Shown piece by piece: positions 11,531 to 23,915 of a stretch of 64,000 nucleotides of DNA. How positions within the stretch are numbered: position 1 is the first letter of the stretch; each line of letters starts with the position of its first letter. Position numbers and translations under genes: made by a program. The notes beneath the pieces were generated by a model. It worked only from the letters and a program-made list of their open reading frames with translations. It ran no database searches and was not told the origin of the DNA. Source of the DNA: Rhinolophus ferrumequinum (lineage: Eukaryota; Chordata; Mammalia; Chiroptera; Rhinolophidae); contig NC_046306.1 in the NCBI RefSeq assembly GCF_004115265.2, positions 12,351,324-12,415,323 of the forward strand. Direction: 5' to 3'.

Positions 11531-12864
11531 AAGATTGCATCATGCATGGAAGAAAGTTCCCATCTGAGAGTCAAGATACTAAGACAGAAATGATACTACA
11601 GAACATATTTCAAGTCATCTCACATTTCAGACCTGGATTAGATGATCTTTTAGGTCACTTTCCCCTTTCAAAATCCACGATACTCATAAAAAGATGAGTG
11701 AAATTGAGACACTATGGGAAACAGTAATAATATGGGACACACATGGGGGACTTGGACGTTGGGCGGAATTAAGATTTTAATTGCAGATGCTTATGACCTG
11801 GGGCAAGGGTCTGACAAATATACATGATGCTTGAGGATAATTCTTCTGGCAGCAGATTGAATTAAAGAGGTTTTGAAGTGGTCAGATCATGAATGATTCC
11901 GATGAGGAGACCCTGGCAGAACGGGGCTGGTGTCAGGATGCTGACTATGGAAATGACACGGAGGGAGTGATCTATCAGATCCAGTGAAGGCCAGACTTAG
12001 GAAGTATTAGAGGTGTTTTCCTGATCTGTTTATTCCCCTACAGGAGATGGAAGGGGAGTGTTGGGTGAGGAAGATCAGAGTCTTTGCGATGATCATAGTG
12101 TTTTCCCTTCTTACCTCTTCTTTCTGGTCCTGCTCTGCACCCACGCATGCGGGAAAAATGCATTGAGTGCCTCTTGAACGATGGCCAAACTTGTGTCACA
12201 TTCCAAGATCTGCTCCACCGAATCCTTTCTCTTTGGGGCTCTTGGAACCAGAAACAAAATCATTTGTAATTTTTCTGTCATATATAATGGAATTTTCCCC
12301 TTTTCAGTTGCTATAGTGATAAGATACAAGTCAGGGAAGAGACCAGTCAGGACCATAATCTTTTCATTCTGTTTTTAGTGTGTATCCCAAGACCTTGTTT
12401 TATCTTTTCATCTTTACCCCCCTACCATCAGTGATCACTTCCTCAAAATATTTCACTTGAAGTTAATGTGAAACCCATTTGGGTTTCTAGATTTATGTCC
12501 TGTGTTACTTCTTTTATGTAGAAGTGTTTTGTAAAAGGGTATGTAGTTCTGTGGGAAAGCCTGAAAATGTCACATGGCTCTGTGCCTTTTCACTGATCTT
12601 TGTGGGAACTTGTGAGTGTCTTCCTTCAGCACCACAGACAGCACACATGTACTTTTATCTTAGAGGCAGATTTAGGACTGAGAAGGAAACGGGCAATTAT
12701 TCAAACATCCAGAAGAACTCTGAAAACCTGAAGCTAAATAGATTTTGGGGAGTCATAGTCTTCAATTTTTTGTCTCCAAAGAGTATTGTACTTACAGTAA
12801 TTCTTTGGAATACTAGAGTATAGTTCTGGAAGACTTTTCAAAGACGTTATACTTGAGATTTGTT
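11531..12864. other. Intergenic, unrecognised; holds one unexplained minus-strand frame
   Basis: No repeat family or gene is recognised. The minus strand has an 81-codon frame at 12111-12356 (see findings). It has no signal peptide or cysteine pattern like the local inhibitor genes. Confidence 0.35.
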
Positions 12865-12866
12865 TA

Positions 12867-13444
12867 TGAGGCCTGACAATTAAATTCGCGAACTCATCCT
12901 AGAAAAAGTGCTACATAACTCATTGCTGAATATCACTATGGTCAACTTTGAAGTACACTGCTTGGGAAGCTATGCACCGATGCCATTGCCTAGTCCCCCC
13001 TTCAAAGCAATTTTGGAACTCTTTTTCTGGAATGGCCATCAGAGCTGTCATCATCTTACCCTTGATATCCTGAATGTCATCAAAATGTCTTCCTTTCAAT
13101 ATTTCCTTTATCTTTAGGTAAAGAAAGAAGTCATTGAGGGGCCAGATCAGGTGAGTAGAGTGGATGTTCCAATACAGTTATTTGTTTACTGGCTCAAAAC
13201 TCCCTCACAGACAGTGCCATGTGAGCTGGTGCATTGTTGTGATGCAAGAGCCATGAATTGTTGGTGAAAAATTCAGGTCATTTTCGTCTAACTTTCTCGC
13301 ACAGCCTTTTCAGCACTTGCAAATAGTAAACTTGGTTAACTGTTTGTCCAGTTGGTACGAATTCATAATGAATGATCCCTTTGATATCAAAAAAGCTTAG
13401 CAACATTGTTGCAACAAGTTCGAGAACTTAATTATTAAACCTCG
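12867..13444 (-). mobile_element. Mariner transposon, internally deleted
   Basis: Terminal inverted repeats (left TGAGGCCTGACAATTAAATT, right end its diverged complement) lie just inside TA dinucleotides at 12865-12866 and 13445-13446. The minus strand encodes pieces of the C-terminal half of a mariner transposase, including an NAPAH-type segment (HHNNAPAHMALSV), a YSPDLAPNDFFLY segment (13190-13095) and the residues that follow it. The N-terminal DNA-binding half is missing, so it is a non-autonomous remnant. It resembles mariners known from bats. Confidence 0.88.
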
Positions 13445-13446
13445 TA

Positions 13447-14370
13447 TATAACACAGTGTTTCACAATAGTCAGAGGGAAGAAAATCTTCAGAATCCATGA
13501 ATGGACACCAGGTAGGTTATATCTATGATGTCAGCCCTAGAACAAAGTTTTACATGGACTCAGAATGGTGGGGGATAGTGGACTTGGACTAAATACCCAG
13601 AAGCTATCTTCTTGTTTCATTTGTCTTTTTTTTTTTTGCATAGAGTAATTCTTAGGTGAGGGGCTAGGGTGACATCTCTAACCTATGCTTTCTATTAGTT
13701 CCCAATATTTTTCCAAGGCTATGCCCATAGTGCAGGGGTTGCCATTGTTGGGATTGAGCTAGAATGTCCTTAGAATACTGGCCCAGGCTGCTCAAATAAC
13801 TGGGCTCATTTGTGAGGCCCAGTCCTTGATGAGAATATGAATAGAGCAGTCAGGGGAAAGGGGAATGATCCTCCATACTCTGACTGCAGAGGTTCATCTT
13901 GGTTCAAGAGTTGTAGCTCCCAACTCTAAAGTCACAGTTTCTATATTGCTGGTACTTGGGACATCAGGGACATTTTCCTAGAATAGGAGCATTGTTGGGG
14001 GTTGAATGCTCATTGTTTTGAGGCAGATGAAATAATTTAAGGATGGTTATTTTAGCGCCACTGACATGGAAATCCAATGGGTTCAGTGACAAAATACAGA
14101 CACAAATTAAATTTTGGCAGGTCATGCCAACGACATATCAACAATGATTGCCTTTATACAGACCGACTCATTACATAGGTAGGTTGGTGCTTTCAGAGAG
14201 GTCATTTGTAGTTTATGTTGGAAGAATCTAGAATGGGAGAGATGAATGTCTTTAGACCAGGGCTGACATACAGGAATTTTTCAGTTGAAATTTTATATAT
14301 GTAATCAGCATGAAAGGCAAATCTGGGCAAAGAAATTAGCAAGTATCCTAAATTAAAAAAAACCACACAT
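13447..14370. other. Intergenic 3' of the Kunitz gene, nothing recognised
   Basis: I see no coding pattern and no repeat I can name, apart from a short poly(T) at 13627-13638. Confidence 0.35.
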
Positions 14371-14385
14371 TCAGACACAGTCCAG

Positions 14386-14391
14386 TTTATT
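14386..14391 (-). terminator. Poly(A) signal of the SPINT5-like gene
   Basis: AATAAA on the minus strand, about 70 bases after the TAA stop of exon 3. Confidence 0.75.
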
Positions 14392-14459
14392 TACTCCAAA
14401 TAATTTTCGTATAATTTTTCATAAAGAATATTCCTTCTTCGTTTCTTCCTTCTGTCATA

Positions 14460-16187
14460 TTAAGCATTTTCGTTAGTATCATCTTTGAACCTGTGAATAA
14501 GTAAATAAATTTAGTGATTGTTATAGTCAGGGGTAGACTCAATGGGTCCTTTACATCTCAACAGAACTTCCTGGCTGTTTTCAATGCTAATAGCCCTCCT
14601 GATCCATACATCTACCCACAAGATATTAGTGAGCGAATATAGTGCTGGACTCTGAGGATATACATATTAATAACGTGATATCTTGTGCACAAGGCTCTGG
14701 TTTTGCCATTCACTATTCATGCCGTACTATGATGCTATCTTCCCTGCTCTCCTGATACCCTCACAGCTTCTCTTTTAATGCCACAATGAGGGATTGGATG
14801 TGCTCTCCAAGGCCTGAGGACACCATGGTAGTAGTGAAATGCTGGGTGGAGAGTGACGGCATCTGGATCCATGTCCTTCTTCTGAGTGAACTTGGCAAGT
14901 CATTCGTCTCTCTGGGCTTTGGTTTTCACAATTTCAAAAGAATTTTGTTGGATTCAGTGACTTGAGACATTGAAATCTGTTGCCTGTGACTGAATGTCCC
15001 CAACTCAAGGATAATTTCTGGTCTCCTTACTCAACCCCGACCTCTCATTTGCTTTTTCCTGGAAAAAAAAAAATTCCCTGGCTCCTAATATTTGGTGTCA
15101 TTTGAGGTGGGGTGAGGAGCTGAGAGACTTACTTTTTAGGAAGACAATATTTTTCACAGAGATATTTTTGTTTAAAGTTGTTTCTGTTGCCTGAACAGCC
15201 AGAGAAGGTGAAAGGTTCACACAAAAATGTCAACGTGTTGTAGTAGAATCTGGTCAAAAATAACTTACAGGTGCCGTACAGTGGAGGATAGTTACAGATC
15301 TCTGTGCATGAGAATTCCACAGTCAGGTTTTCTTTTCTGCTACCACGTGGGCCTTCTTTTCCTCACGGATTCAGACTACGAATGCTCATCAACCCGTGTA
15401 AATCTACCTGATCACTGGGAGAGTTCCCCAAGCATAAGTTTCACTGTCTATGTGATATGGGGCAATGATTCTAGACTATCACCTGGGTCCATGACTCAGA
15501 TAAACAGTTGGAGAAGGACAACAAGGTAGCTGGACCACCTTAGATATGAAAGCAAGAAAGACCCGAGGCTTCCTCCATCCATCCCAGTATTCCTTCTTCA
15601 TATTAAGTAGATCCCATTTCCTGACTCTCCACATGCTTTCCCACGTCATTGGGGGTGACATCTCATCTGCTCCCCTAAGGACACTGCTCAGAGCCCTTAC
15701 TTTCATCTCTACAGAGTCTTTGCAAGCATACAAGCTAAAAGGGGCTTTGACCCTCTACACCTAATCCTGAAGGCTAGGCTTAAAATGTCTCATCTGGCAG
15801 AAGATCTTCCTTTCCTCCATCAGTCTTTGTCCTCTCCCACCCAACTCCCCCACCCTTTGGGTTACTGATTCAGACTCACCTGGTCTTACTAGACCATGGA
15901 AATGGGTGGTTAGAGCAGGAGCAGTGACGACCATATTGGAGGGAAAGAAGGAGTAATGTCAGTCTTCTTGAAGTCCAGCTACCGCCCTTATCCGTAACTG
16001 GGAATTTGCCCCATTTACCCTAAGTATTTCATACATGTCCATTATAATTTGAATCAAGCAAATTAATTTTAAAAAGTAGAATGGGAGTTTCTTAAGCATG
16101 GGAATGATGGCCTCTGTTTCTCTGTATCCATGGAATGTAACACAGTAGTCCTGTACATATGTGTTAAATAGAGTTGAAACTCATCTA

Positions 16188-16229
<42 letters not shown>

Positions 16230-16660
16230 ACACACAAGTCCACACCAGTAAAGGAATTTTCTGACACTCCTGACATCAATCCAATTCCCTACGGCTCTAA
16301 CACTGAAATCTTTTGGGAAAAAACTCAAGTCAGTTCTACTTTCTATCTTCCTCCTTCTCCAATCCATGGATGGAACTCAATGAAACTCCTAGAATCAGAT
16401 GCTCTAAAACCATACGGTTTGAGGTAAAAGGAGAACTTGATTCCTTCTCATTGGCATCAACATCACCCAGGCTGCCTAGACATTCTTCTCCTCCACAGTG
16501 CCCTCCTGGGTTGCCCTTCCTATTGTGCCTTACCTCCAAGATGTCCACTTTCGCACAATTGTTTTCTGATCTTTAGAGGGACCAGGAAACCTGAAAGTGT
16601 ACGAAGGGGCATGGAAAAGATGAGGAGCAACAGAAAAAAGTAGATCAATTCTGGCTTCAT
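14460..16660 (-). CDS. SPINT5: Kunitz-type protease inhibitor, SPINT4 paralogue (candidate SPINT5)
   Basis: Predicted secreted serine-protease inhibitor of 108 residues in three minus-strand exons. Exon 1 (16660-16534) starts MKPELIYFFLLLLIFSM, a signal peptide, and ends in phase 1 at donor GTAAGG. Exon 2 (15301-15133) carries one complete Kunitz domain with spacing C-8-C-15-C-7-C-12-C-3-C, ending at donor GTAAGT. Exon 3 (14490-14460) adds a short tail (FKDDTNENA) and a TAA stop, with AATAAA at 14386-14391. All phases join in frame. The residue after the second cysteine (P1) is Lys, which in this family points to trypsin-like targets. Exon plan and upstream sequence match SPINT4, 8 kb away, so the two are tandem duplicates. 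The symbol is inferred from position: human SPINT5P is a pseudogene in this cluster, while this copy looks intact. SPINT3 is less likely by position. Confidence 0.85.
16185..16235. repeat. (CA)n microsatellite in intron 1 of the Kunitz gene
   Basis: An almost perfect AC dinucleotide run with one TA interruption near 16224, between exons 1 and 2. Confidence 0.95.
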
Positions 16661-16837
16661 GGTGTTGCAGATAGCAGATACGAGAGTTCTGGACTGGGCT
16701 GAAATTATATCTTGGGGGCAGAGCTCCTTTTCTTGGGAGGAGTTGAACTCATATCTCCGATTTCATCTCCCCAGGGCCCAAGCCTGCGCAGGGTTCTGGT
16801 GCATCCAGAATCAGCCCAGGGAGTAGGACAGAATGTG

Positions 16838-16855
16838 CTTGGGTACCCAGCCATG
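16838..16855 (-). promoter_or_regulatory. Conserved upstream motif shared with SPINT4
   Basis: CTTGGGTACCCAGCCATG on the plus strand lies about 180 bases upstream of the SPINT5-like ATG. The identical 18 bases occur at 26137-26154, 130 bases upstream of the SPINT4 ATG. It is probably part of the duplicated promoter; the function is inferred. Confidence 0.55.
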
Positions 16856-17059
16856 TAGCTTGCAAGGTCACAGTTCATCAGAGCTCTACCGCTGAGCCTC
16901 AGCCTCCACCTCCCCCACAACTAGGGATCACGACTACTCATGGCTCACGACGACTCACGGCTCAGGGCATCAGCATCTCTATAATGAACAGTTAGTTGTT
17001 AAATAACATATCAGTGCTTTAACATACAAATGAAAAATTTGAAAGTAAGTTAATGTAGC

Positions 17060-17400
17060 CTTGAACCTAAGAAACAGGAACAAAACCAGCAAAAGAAATA
17101 TAAAGAAAGTAGAAGATACTGATGAAGATAGTAGTTGAACTTAATGAATTAGAGAAACACTAAGATTGCTAAATAAAATTAGAAGTTTGTGCTTTAAAAA
17201 CACCGTTAAAATAGACAAAACTTTAGCAAGAATGGCCAAGAAAAACAGAGAAGAAACAAACATTTTCAGTAATAGGGATGTGGAAAGGATAGAACTCAAA
17301 CATGGAAAAGAAAAATTTGCTAGGAGATAATTTGTAAAACTATAAAAATAATCTCCGTAAAATGAAATTATTCAGATTAACTCAACATACAACATAATGC
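17060..17400 (+). mobile_element. Old LINE-1 ORF2 fragment
   Basis: The plus strand holds scattered phrases of L1 ORF2 between endonuclease and RT, such as KTLARMAKKNREE (about 17217-17255). Short, diverged and without ends. Confidence 0.6.
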
Positions 17401-17464
17401 CTGAGTTCATTAATATGCATGCATGGAATTTAAATAAATGCTGATTTTACTAGTGAGATGATTT

Positions 17465-17707
17465 TTTTAAAAAATTTTTATTGGGGAATATTGGGGAACA
17501 GTGTGTTTTTCCAGGACCCATCAGCTCCACATTAAGTCGTTTTCAATTTAGTTGTGAAAAGCGCAGCTCAGCTTTAAGTCAAGTTGTGTTTTTTTTTTTT
17601 TCAATCTAGTTGTGGAGGGCGCAGTTCACTGCCCATGTGGGAATCAAACCAGTGACCTTGGTGTTATGAGCACTGCGCTCTAACCACTGAGCCAAACTGC
17701 CGCCCTG
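17465..17707 (-). mobile_element. tRNA-derived SINE (type B), antisense
   Basis: The minus strand reads a tRNA-like head (GGCTCAGTGGTTAGAGCGC, then a B-box GGTTTGATTCCC), a body and an A-rich tail. It is flanked by GTGAGATGATT at about 17453-17464 and 17708-17718. Confidence 0.85.
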
Positions 17708-17755
17708 GTGAGATGATTATATTGATAAGCTCGCTCAAACATTCATTGACAATTA

Positions 17756-18315
17756 CCGTATTTTGCTGTGTATAACGGGTTCCCATGTATAATGTGTACC
17801 CACATATTTGAGCCAAACTTTCAGAGAAAAAAAATCATTCATTTAAATTTTTTAATTCAAATTTTTATTTGTTTACATTTAGGTACTTGTTTTTTGTATT
17901 ATAACAGAATTTTAGCATTTATTTTTTAACATATTATGGTACAAGAAATTTTATGTAACAAATAATTACAAAACACAAGAACAGATACAAGGTACAAGAA
18001 ATTTTATGTACCAGTAACAAATTTATGATATTTACCCATCATAGAAGGCCAAGAACTCTTCATTGTTGCAAGTTCATTGTAAGTTCAACAAAACCTATGA
18101 TCGTATTCCAGGGTATTATTTTGCGTATTGATATTGTTATTGATTTCTAGAGTTATTGATTTTTAGAGTTACATTTTTAACTCATAAGCATAAATAAAAG
18201 AATTAAAAACATTTATATAGATATGGAATTAGTACTACCCATGTATAACGTGAATCCTTACTTTTCCCTCACAAATTTGGGCAAAAAAGTGTGTATCGTA
18301 CACGGCAAAATATGG
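17756..18315. mobile_element. Non-autonomous DNA transposon (MITE-like) with ACCGTATTTTGC termini
   Basis: The left end CCGTATTTTGCTGTGTATAA and the complement of the right end (ACCATATTTTGCCGTGTA) form terminal inverted repeats between TA dinucleotides at 17754-17755 and 18316-18317. A second inverted subterminal motif, CCCATGTATAA, sits near each end. The interior is AT-rich with no open frame. The TA flank suggests the Tc1/mariner (pogo-like) superfamily; family not named. Confidence 0.7.
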
Positions 18316-18899
18316 TATCTTCTGAATCTATTGTTCTTTGGCAGACTGATTGCCACTCAAAGTATGCAGATGGACCCATATCAGGGAACGATTGGGAGAA
18401 GGCAATTTTGCTCCTTCCCTCTGGAAACTGCACTGCTTTTTCCCTCTGCACTGAGGCCTGGGGGCAGTCCCAATGAGTGCTTGCACACTCGTTAACAACT
18501 GCTTCTTTGTTTGCTATATATAGTCTTCTGGTCTTGTGGATGCAAGCCTAATTAGCTTTCAGAGCTAGGTGTTTTGGGGGCTTATTCCTCAGGTGGGAGT
18601 CTTAAAAGTTGGGGCACTAAATTTGGGTTCCTAACACTTTGCTCCTCAGGGAGAAGCTGAGAGTTGGGAGTTCCTTCCTGATTGTATGGCATTGTGCTGG
18701 GGGTTGGGTTTATGATGAGAGTGTGTCTCAGGCTTTCCTACTTGTTTCAATATGGGTATTTTCTCATTCTCCTGATATGTAGGAATCATTCATCTAGTTT
18801 CCGGATTTCTTACAGAGGTAATTGTTCTATGTGTACCTGTACATTCCATATGTCCATGGGAAGAAGGGAGTTTAGGAACCTCCTATGTTGTCTCCACTC

Positions 18900-20460
18900 C
18901 CTCCACCTTCACTTTTGAAGGACAGGTTTGTCAGATGTAGGAGTTTTAGTTGACAGGTTATTTTTTCCTAGCATTTTGACTATACTGGCTCACTGCCTAC
19001 TTAGGCCTTCTAAAGTTTCTGATGAGAACGTATTGAAGATCACTTGTATGTGATGTGTCACTCTCTCTTGGTGCTTTCAAGATTCTCGTCTTTAGCTTTT
19101 GAAAATTTGATTATAATGTGTCTCAATGTGTATCTCTTTGAGTTAATCTTACTTGCAGGTTTGTTGAACTTCTTGGATATTTATATTCATATCCTTCATC
19201 AAATTTGGGAAGTTTTCAGTTATTATTTCTTCAAATATTCTCTCTCTCTTCCCCTGGGACTCCCACAAGGTGTATGTTGGTCTACTTAATGGTGTCCCAC
19301 AGGTACCCTAGACTCTGTTCACTTTTCTTCAAGCTTTTTTCTTTCTTTTCTTCGGACTTGGTAATTTCCTTTGTCCTATATTCAGGTTCACTGTTTTTCC
19401 TTCTGCCTGCTTAAATCTGCCTTTAAACTGTCCTAGTAAAATTTTCATTTCAGTTATTGTACTTTTCAGCTCCAAAATTTCTTTTCCATTTCTTTTTAGT
19501 TTAAAAACATCTTTTTATTGATATTTTCATTTTGTTTATATATCATTTTCTTGACTTTCTCCATGTTAGTTCTTTGAGCATCTTTAAGACAGTTGTCTTA
19601 AAGTTTTTGTATAGTAGATCTGCCATCAATTCTTTTTCAGGGACAGTTTCCGTTGATTGATTGATTGATTTTATTTACTTTTTTGGTCCTTTGTATGCCT
19701 TGCAATTTTTTTTAATGAAAATTGGACATTTGAATCTAGTAATGTGGCAACTCTGGAAATCAGATTCTCCCTGTTCCCCAAGGTATGCTGTTTTATTTCA
19801 TTATTGTTTTTGTGAGCTTTTGTTTTGTTTTGTTTTTTTGCTCTGTGCTGAGGTTGTCTCTGTGCTGAGGATCAACCTGAAATGTAACCGTAAGGTCTCA
19901 CATCTTTTCTGAGCCTTTTCCTGGACATGCATGGTCACTTTCTAATTCCCCCCGTATATGCAGTTGTTTTTGAATGTCCCAGTCTTTAACATCTGGCTCC
20001 AAAAAGGAGAAAAAGAGAAATATGGAGGGCACTGGCCTTTTAAATCCCTGGAAGTTACTTTAGCCTGTGGAGGAGGGGCTTGAAACAATAAGGGGCGTTG
20101 CTTCTTTGTGTGCGCTCTGTGATCAAAAGCAGCAATCAGTGATCAGAGCATAGATCCCTGATATTTGGAGGACAGAATTCTTTTTGCCCACCCTTCATGC
20201 CACAATCTGTGTTTAAGCTGCTCCAGGAACATGTGCACATTGCTTGCCATGTCGCTGGGAGTGGGGAATGTGTAGCTGTTATGATGCTAAGAGCTGAAAT
20301 TGACCAAAATTAACTGCAATCACTGTCCAAGTCTTCTTCTGGAAGTTGAAAGCCTTCAGTGGACTCCAGAGTTCTAAAATAGTTACATCACACAGATTCT
20401 GCCAGTGCCATTATTGTCTAGACAGATTTCTGGTGCTTTCTACTTTACCATCTTCCTCTA
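18900..20460 (-). mobile_element. Old LINE-1 (L1M-type) 5' region fragment, antisense
   Basis: The long AT/T-rich text matches a pattern I know from ancient L1M elements read backwards: TCAAATTTGGGAAGTTTTCA (19198), TTCTTCAAATATTCTCTCTC (19226), TGGTGTCCCACAGGTACC (19290), GCATCTTTAAGACAGTTGTC (19578) and TGTGGCAACTCTGGAAATCA (19743). No usable frame. Confidence 0.65.
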
Positions 20461-21827
20461 CCTTAAGTTTTATATTTTAAATTTTCTTTATTATTTTTTT
20501 TCTGAGGGCTCCTAATCTTCTACCATCACTAATTCATACTTTGGCTGTATCCTTTATATTTATCTCAATTATTGTGTCATTTAGGTCACCTATTATATTT
20601 TCCAAACACTTTTTTTTATTGGTTCTTCTTGTCAACATATGTTCTCACTTTAACATACCAATATCCACTCTTAATTAGTTGAGAATATTAATTATTATGC
20701 CTATTTCACTTGTCTCTTTAGTTAGTTCTGGGTTACTTCATATTGGTTATTTCACTTGTTGTTTCTCTTTGTTGACATATTTGTGGTAAATTTTGTTTGT
20801 GATCATTTGTCCCTGGGAATATGAGTTATTTTTGCTTTTATTATATATGTTGTGGATGGATGGGGGTGGGAAGAGGCAGTGCAAAGAAGAAGGGCCAAAG
20901 CCCAAATCTTTTAACTTGCACTTCTCTTGGTTAATTTAAAGTGGGTGGTGGAAAATTCCACTCAGAGACTCCACAAATGATACAATTTGGGCTTATTTAC
21001 ACCCATTTGCAACTTCCTAAGTAATACTATTCCCTTTTCTTCTCCCTGCTCAGGAAACATATCTATACTTCTGCCTTAGATGTGTTTTCTATGGCAATTT
21101 TTTTCTCTTAGGTTTAGTCGTCTATACCTCAGTGTGTATAGTATAGGAAGAAAGAAAACTATAAACTCTGTGTCTGGCTAGTCCAATTGCACTTGTTTTT
21201 ATACAATTTCTTACCCCAGCTCTGGAACCACCATTATATCATCTCAGTCACCCTTGTGGTATCTTGTGGCTGTTACTTCTTTGGCAACGGAATAGACAAT
21301 GACAGACTCAGATTTTTGTGGTGGGGAGAATAACACAACTCAAAGTCTCTCACCCAACTCATTCTCCCAACTTTGATGCCCAGCTCTCTGTTTTGGGCAT
21401 CAGTTTCCTTTTCTCACCAAGATACAACAGTCCTCCTTCCACAAAGGATCCTTGCTCTTGACTTTAGTTATTCATATGAATACTTTTATTTTATTATTAT
21501 TATTATCATTATTATTTAACTTCTCTGGCTTTCCTGGGAGTTGGCTAAAAGACGGAACAAACAGGTTATGGGAGTATGTTAGTTTGTCCCTGAAAGACTC
21601 TCCACTACTGGGACACTAGTTTCATGACTCACAACAGGAAATGATTTCCATTTATGTGGACTAGTCAGATTAGTCTAGTCTTTTATTTCAGAGTCCATAG
21701 CATGTCTCCTGCAGCTGATTGGATTCAAGAATGATTTGTAATTCTAGGATTGTCACCAAAGTTGAAATATGCCAGAATTAGAGCTTTACTTGTTCAGAGT
21801 AAACTGTCTTGATGAGAGTCTGATCTT
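20461..21827. other. Intergenic, unresolved
   Basis: AT-rich to about 20850, then mixed sequence. An AT-rich ATT run lies at about 21488-21518. No gene or confident repeat call. Confidence 0.35.
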
Positions 21828-22135
21828 TTATTTTTAAAGATTTTATTGGGGAAGGGGAACAGGACTTTATTGGGGAACAGTGTGTACTTCCAGGATTTTT
21901 TCCAAGTCAAGTTGTTGTCCTTTCAATCTTAGTTGTGGAGGGTGCTGTTCAGCTTCAAGTTGTCCAGTTGCCATTGTTAGTTGCAGGGGGTGCAGCCCAC
22001 CATCCCTTGCGGGAGTCGAGGAGTCCAACTGGCAATCTTGTGGTTGAGAGCCCACTGGCCCATGTGAGAATCGAACCGGCAACCTTTGGCATTAGGAGCA
22101 TGGAGCTCCAACCGCCTGAGCCATTGGGCCGGCCC
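21828..22135 (-). mobile_element. tRNA-derived bat-type SINE (type A), antisense
   Basis: The complement reads GGCTCAGGCGGTTGGAGCTC, a B-box GGTTCGATTC, then the body and an A-rich tail. Flanked by GAGAGTCTGATCTT at 21814-21827 and 22136-22149. Same family as 3304-3720, but without the 50-base duplication. Confidence 0.88.
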
Positions 22136-22149
22136 GAGAGTCTGATCTT

Positions 22150-23680
22150 GAAGTAATCAGAATTTTTGCAGAAAATTGTCTCAATTTAGGGGACTGGTTT
22201 TCTTTTTAAGACTGAGCAGAGACCAGGCTTGCAGATCTAGTTACAGGGTCTCGCTGGTTTACAAGGCCTCTGATGATGGCCCTTGCCACCAGGATACAAT
22301 TAGTCCAGGATGTAATTCACAGGTGAGGGATTGGACTTTGTCAATAAGAAGGACAGAGAAGGAATGCAGGGAAAGGATGCCTGAAAAAATTCAGAGATGA
22401 AATGATCCAGCTGAGTAGCCTACTACTGGGAAGATCATGGCCATGCTGAACTTTGTAGCATATTCAGAAGACTTGACCACCAGCGTTTGGATAACCATTC
22501 TCTTGGTGGCTGAAACACAGTCACTGCACTGATGTTTTGGGTTCTTTTTTCAGAAGCACTGAGAATAGCCATGTCAAATGTCAATGACTGAAGTACTAAA
22601 AAAATGTCCATATAGCACTATACAAAAATTTGGATCAAGTCAGTGGGAGAGTTAAACTAATTGAGGCTCCTGGCTTGTGGGACATGAATCAGGAAACATC
22701 ACAAAGAAAAATTTGTTATGAGAGCAAAGACATTTCATGTGAGTGTGAGGTTTGCTGCTTGATTTGATTTCAAGGGAAAAACAGGAGCACAGATTTGGTA
22801 CTTTGGGTCCACTAAGTAGCTCAACCTGAGAGGGGAGGTGATACAAACCTTTACAGATTTGCTTGTCACATCTGAGAGTGTAAATATTGTGTGTATATAT
22901 GAGGAATGGTTCAGGAGAGAGAGGGGAGCTAATGGATAGGACCAGCTGATATTCCAACTCTGGATAAGGCAGGGGGAGAGATTTCAGAGAGGAGGGAGGG
23001 CTGACACAAAGGTTCTTTCATTTTAATGGTCATACAATTATTTCTCAGGAAAGACAAAACTAAAGTTAGGAAAATAGTAAACACATGGGAGTTTTAATGA
23101 GTGTGGAAATATTACAAAGATCATAAAATTTGTCTGAATTTTCTTACATTTGTATTCAGATGGTGTATTGAGTATCTCGAGCACTTCTCTTAGGGCTTAT
23201 ATGGAACCTGTTTAAGTAAAAAAACCAAACCAAAACAAAACATAACAGATCTGTGTTAATAGGTTTTGCAAAGTCTCCGTGGATTCATTAATCTCCATGG
23301 ATTCATCTTTAGCTCAAGGGAAACCCAGAGGATGCCATCTCTTTCTATGTCTCTCCTCTCCCATCGATTGATCTCTCCTTCTTTCATTCCTTTTAAAACG
23401 TAGGCATTGCCTACTATGTGCCAGGCACTGCAAAGATTCACTAAAAATATTAAATTAATAAAACTAAATGTCTACTTTTGAGTTACTCCTAAGGCCACTC
23501 TCTATTTCACTCTCCTGGGAATCAGCCTTACCATAGCCCTCTTGGTTTCCATGGACCTTCTTCTAGCTCCTATGATGGGAACGATCAAGTGAGGGCTAGG
23601 AGCTAGCTTAGTTGTATAAAGTAACATATTGCTACATAGAGGTCACGGGTCTGAGAGTACAGTGATTGGGTTTGGGTGAC
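22150..23680. other. Region 3' of SPINT4, nothing named
   Basis: The last exon or 3' UTR of SPINT4 may lie here but I could not fix it. A clear acceptor-like tract (CTGCCTTATCCAG on minus) ends near 22967 but leads into a long unfamiliar frame. The CTATGTGCCAGGCACTG phrase near 23415 is an old MIR or L2 scrap. Confidence 0.3.
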
Positions 23681-23689
23681 CTTGTACAT

Positions 23690-23915
23690 GTAGGATGGTT
23701 AAGTCCTGGGTGATCATCAGATCTAGTTAGACACCTTCCTATGCCATTTAATACTGTCACCTTGGGCCAGTTAGTTACCTCACCTGGGCTTGGTTTCCTC
23801 ATCTGCCACATGAAAATAATAATACACATCTACCTTAGGGTGATTTTAATTTTAAATTATACCAATATATGTAAATTGCTTAGCCTAGTGCCTGGCACAT
23901 GGTAATTATCCAACA
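23690..23915 (+). repeat. MIR SINE
   Basis: Contains the MIR core and tail in order: CTTGGGCCAGTTAGTTACCT, GGTTTCCTCATCTGCCA, CTAGTGCCTGGCACATGG. Confidence 0.85.
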
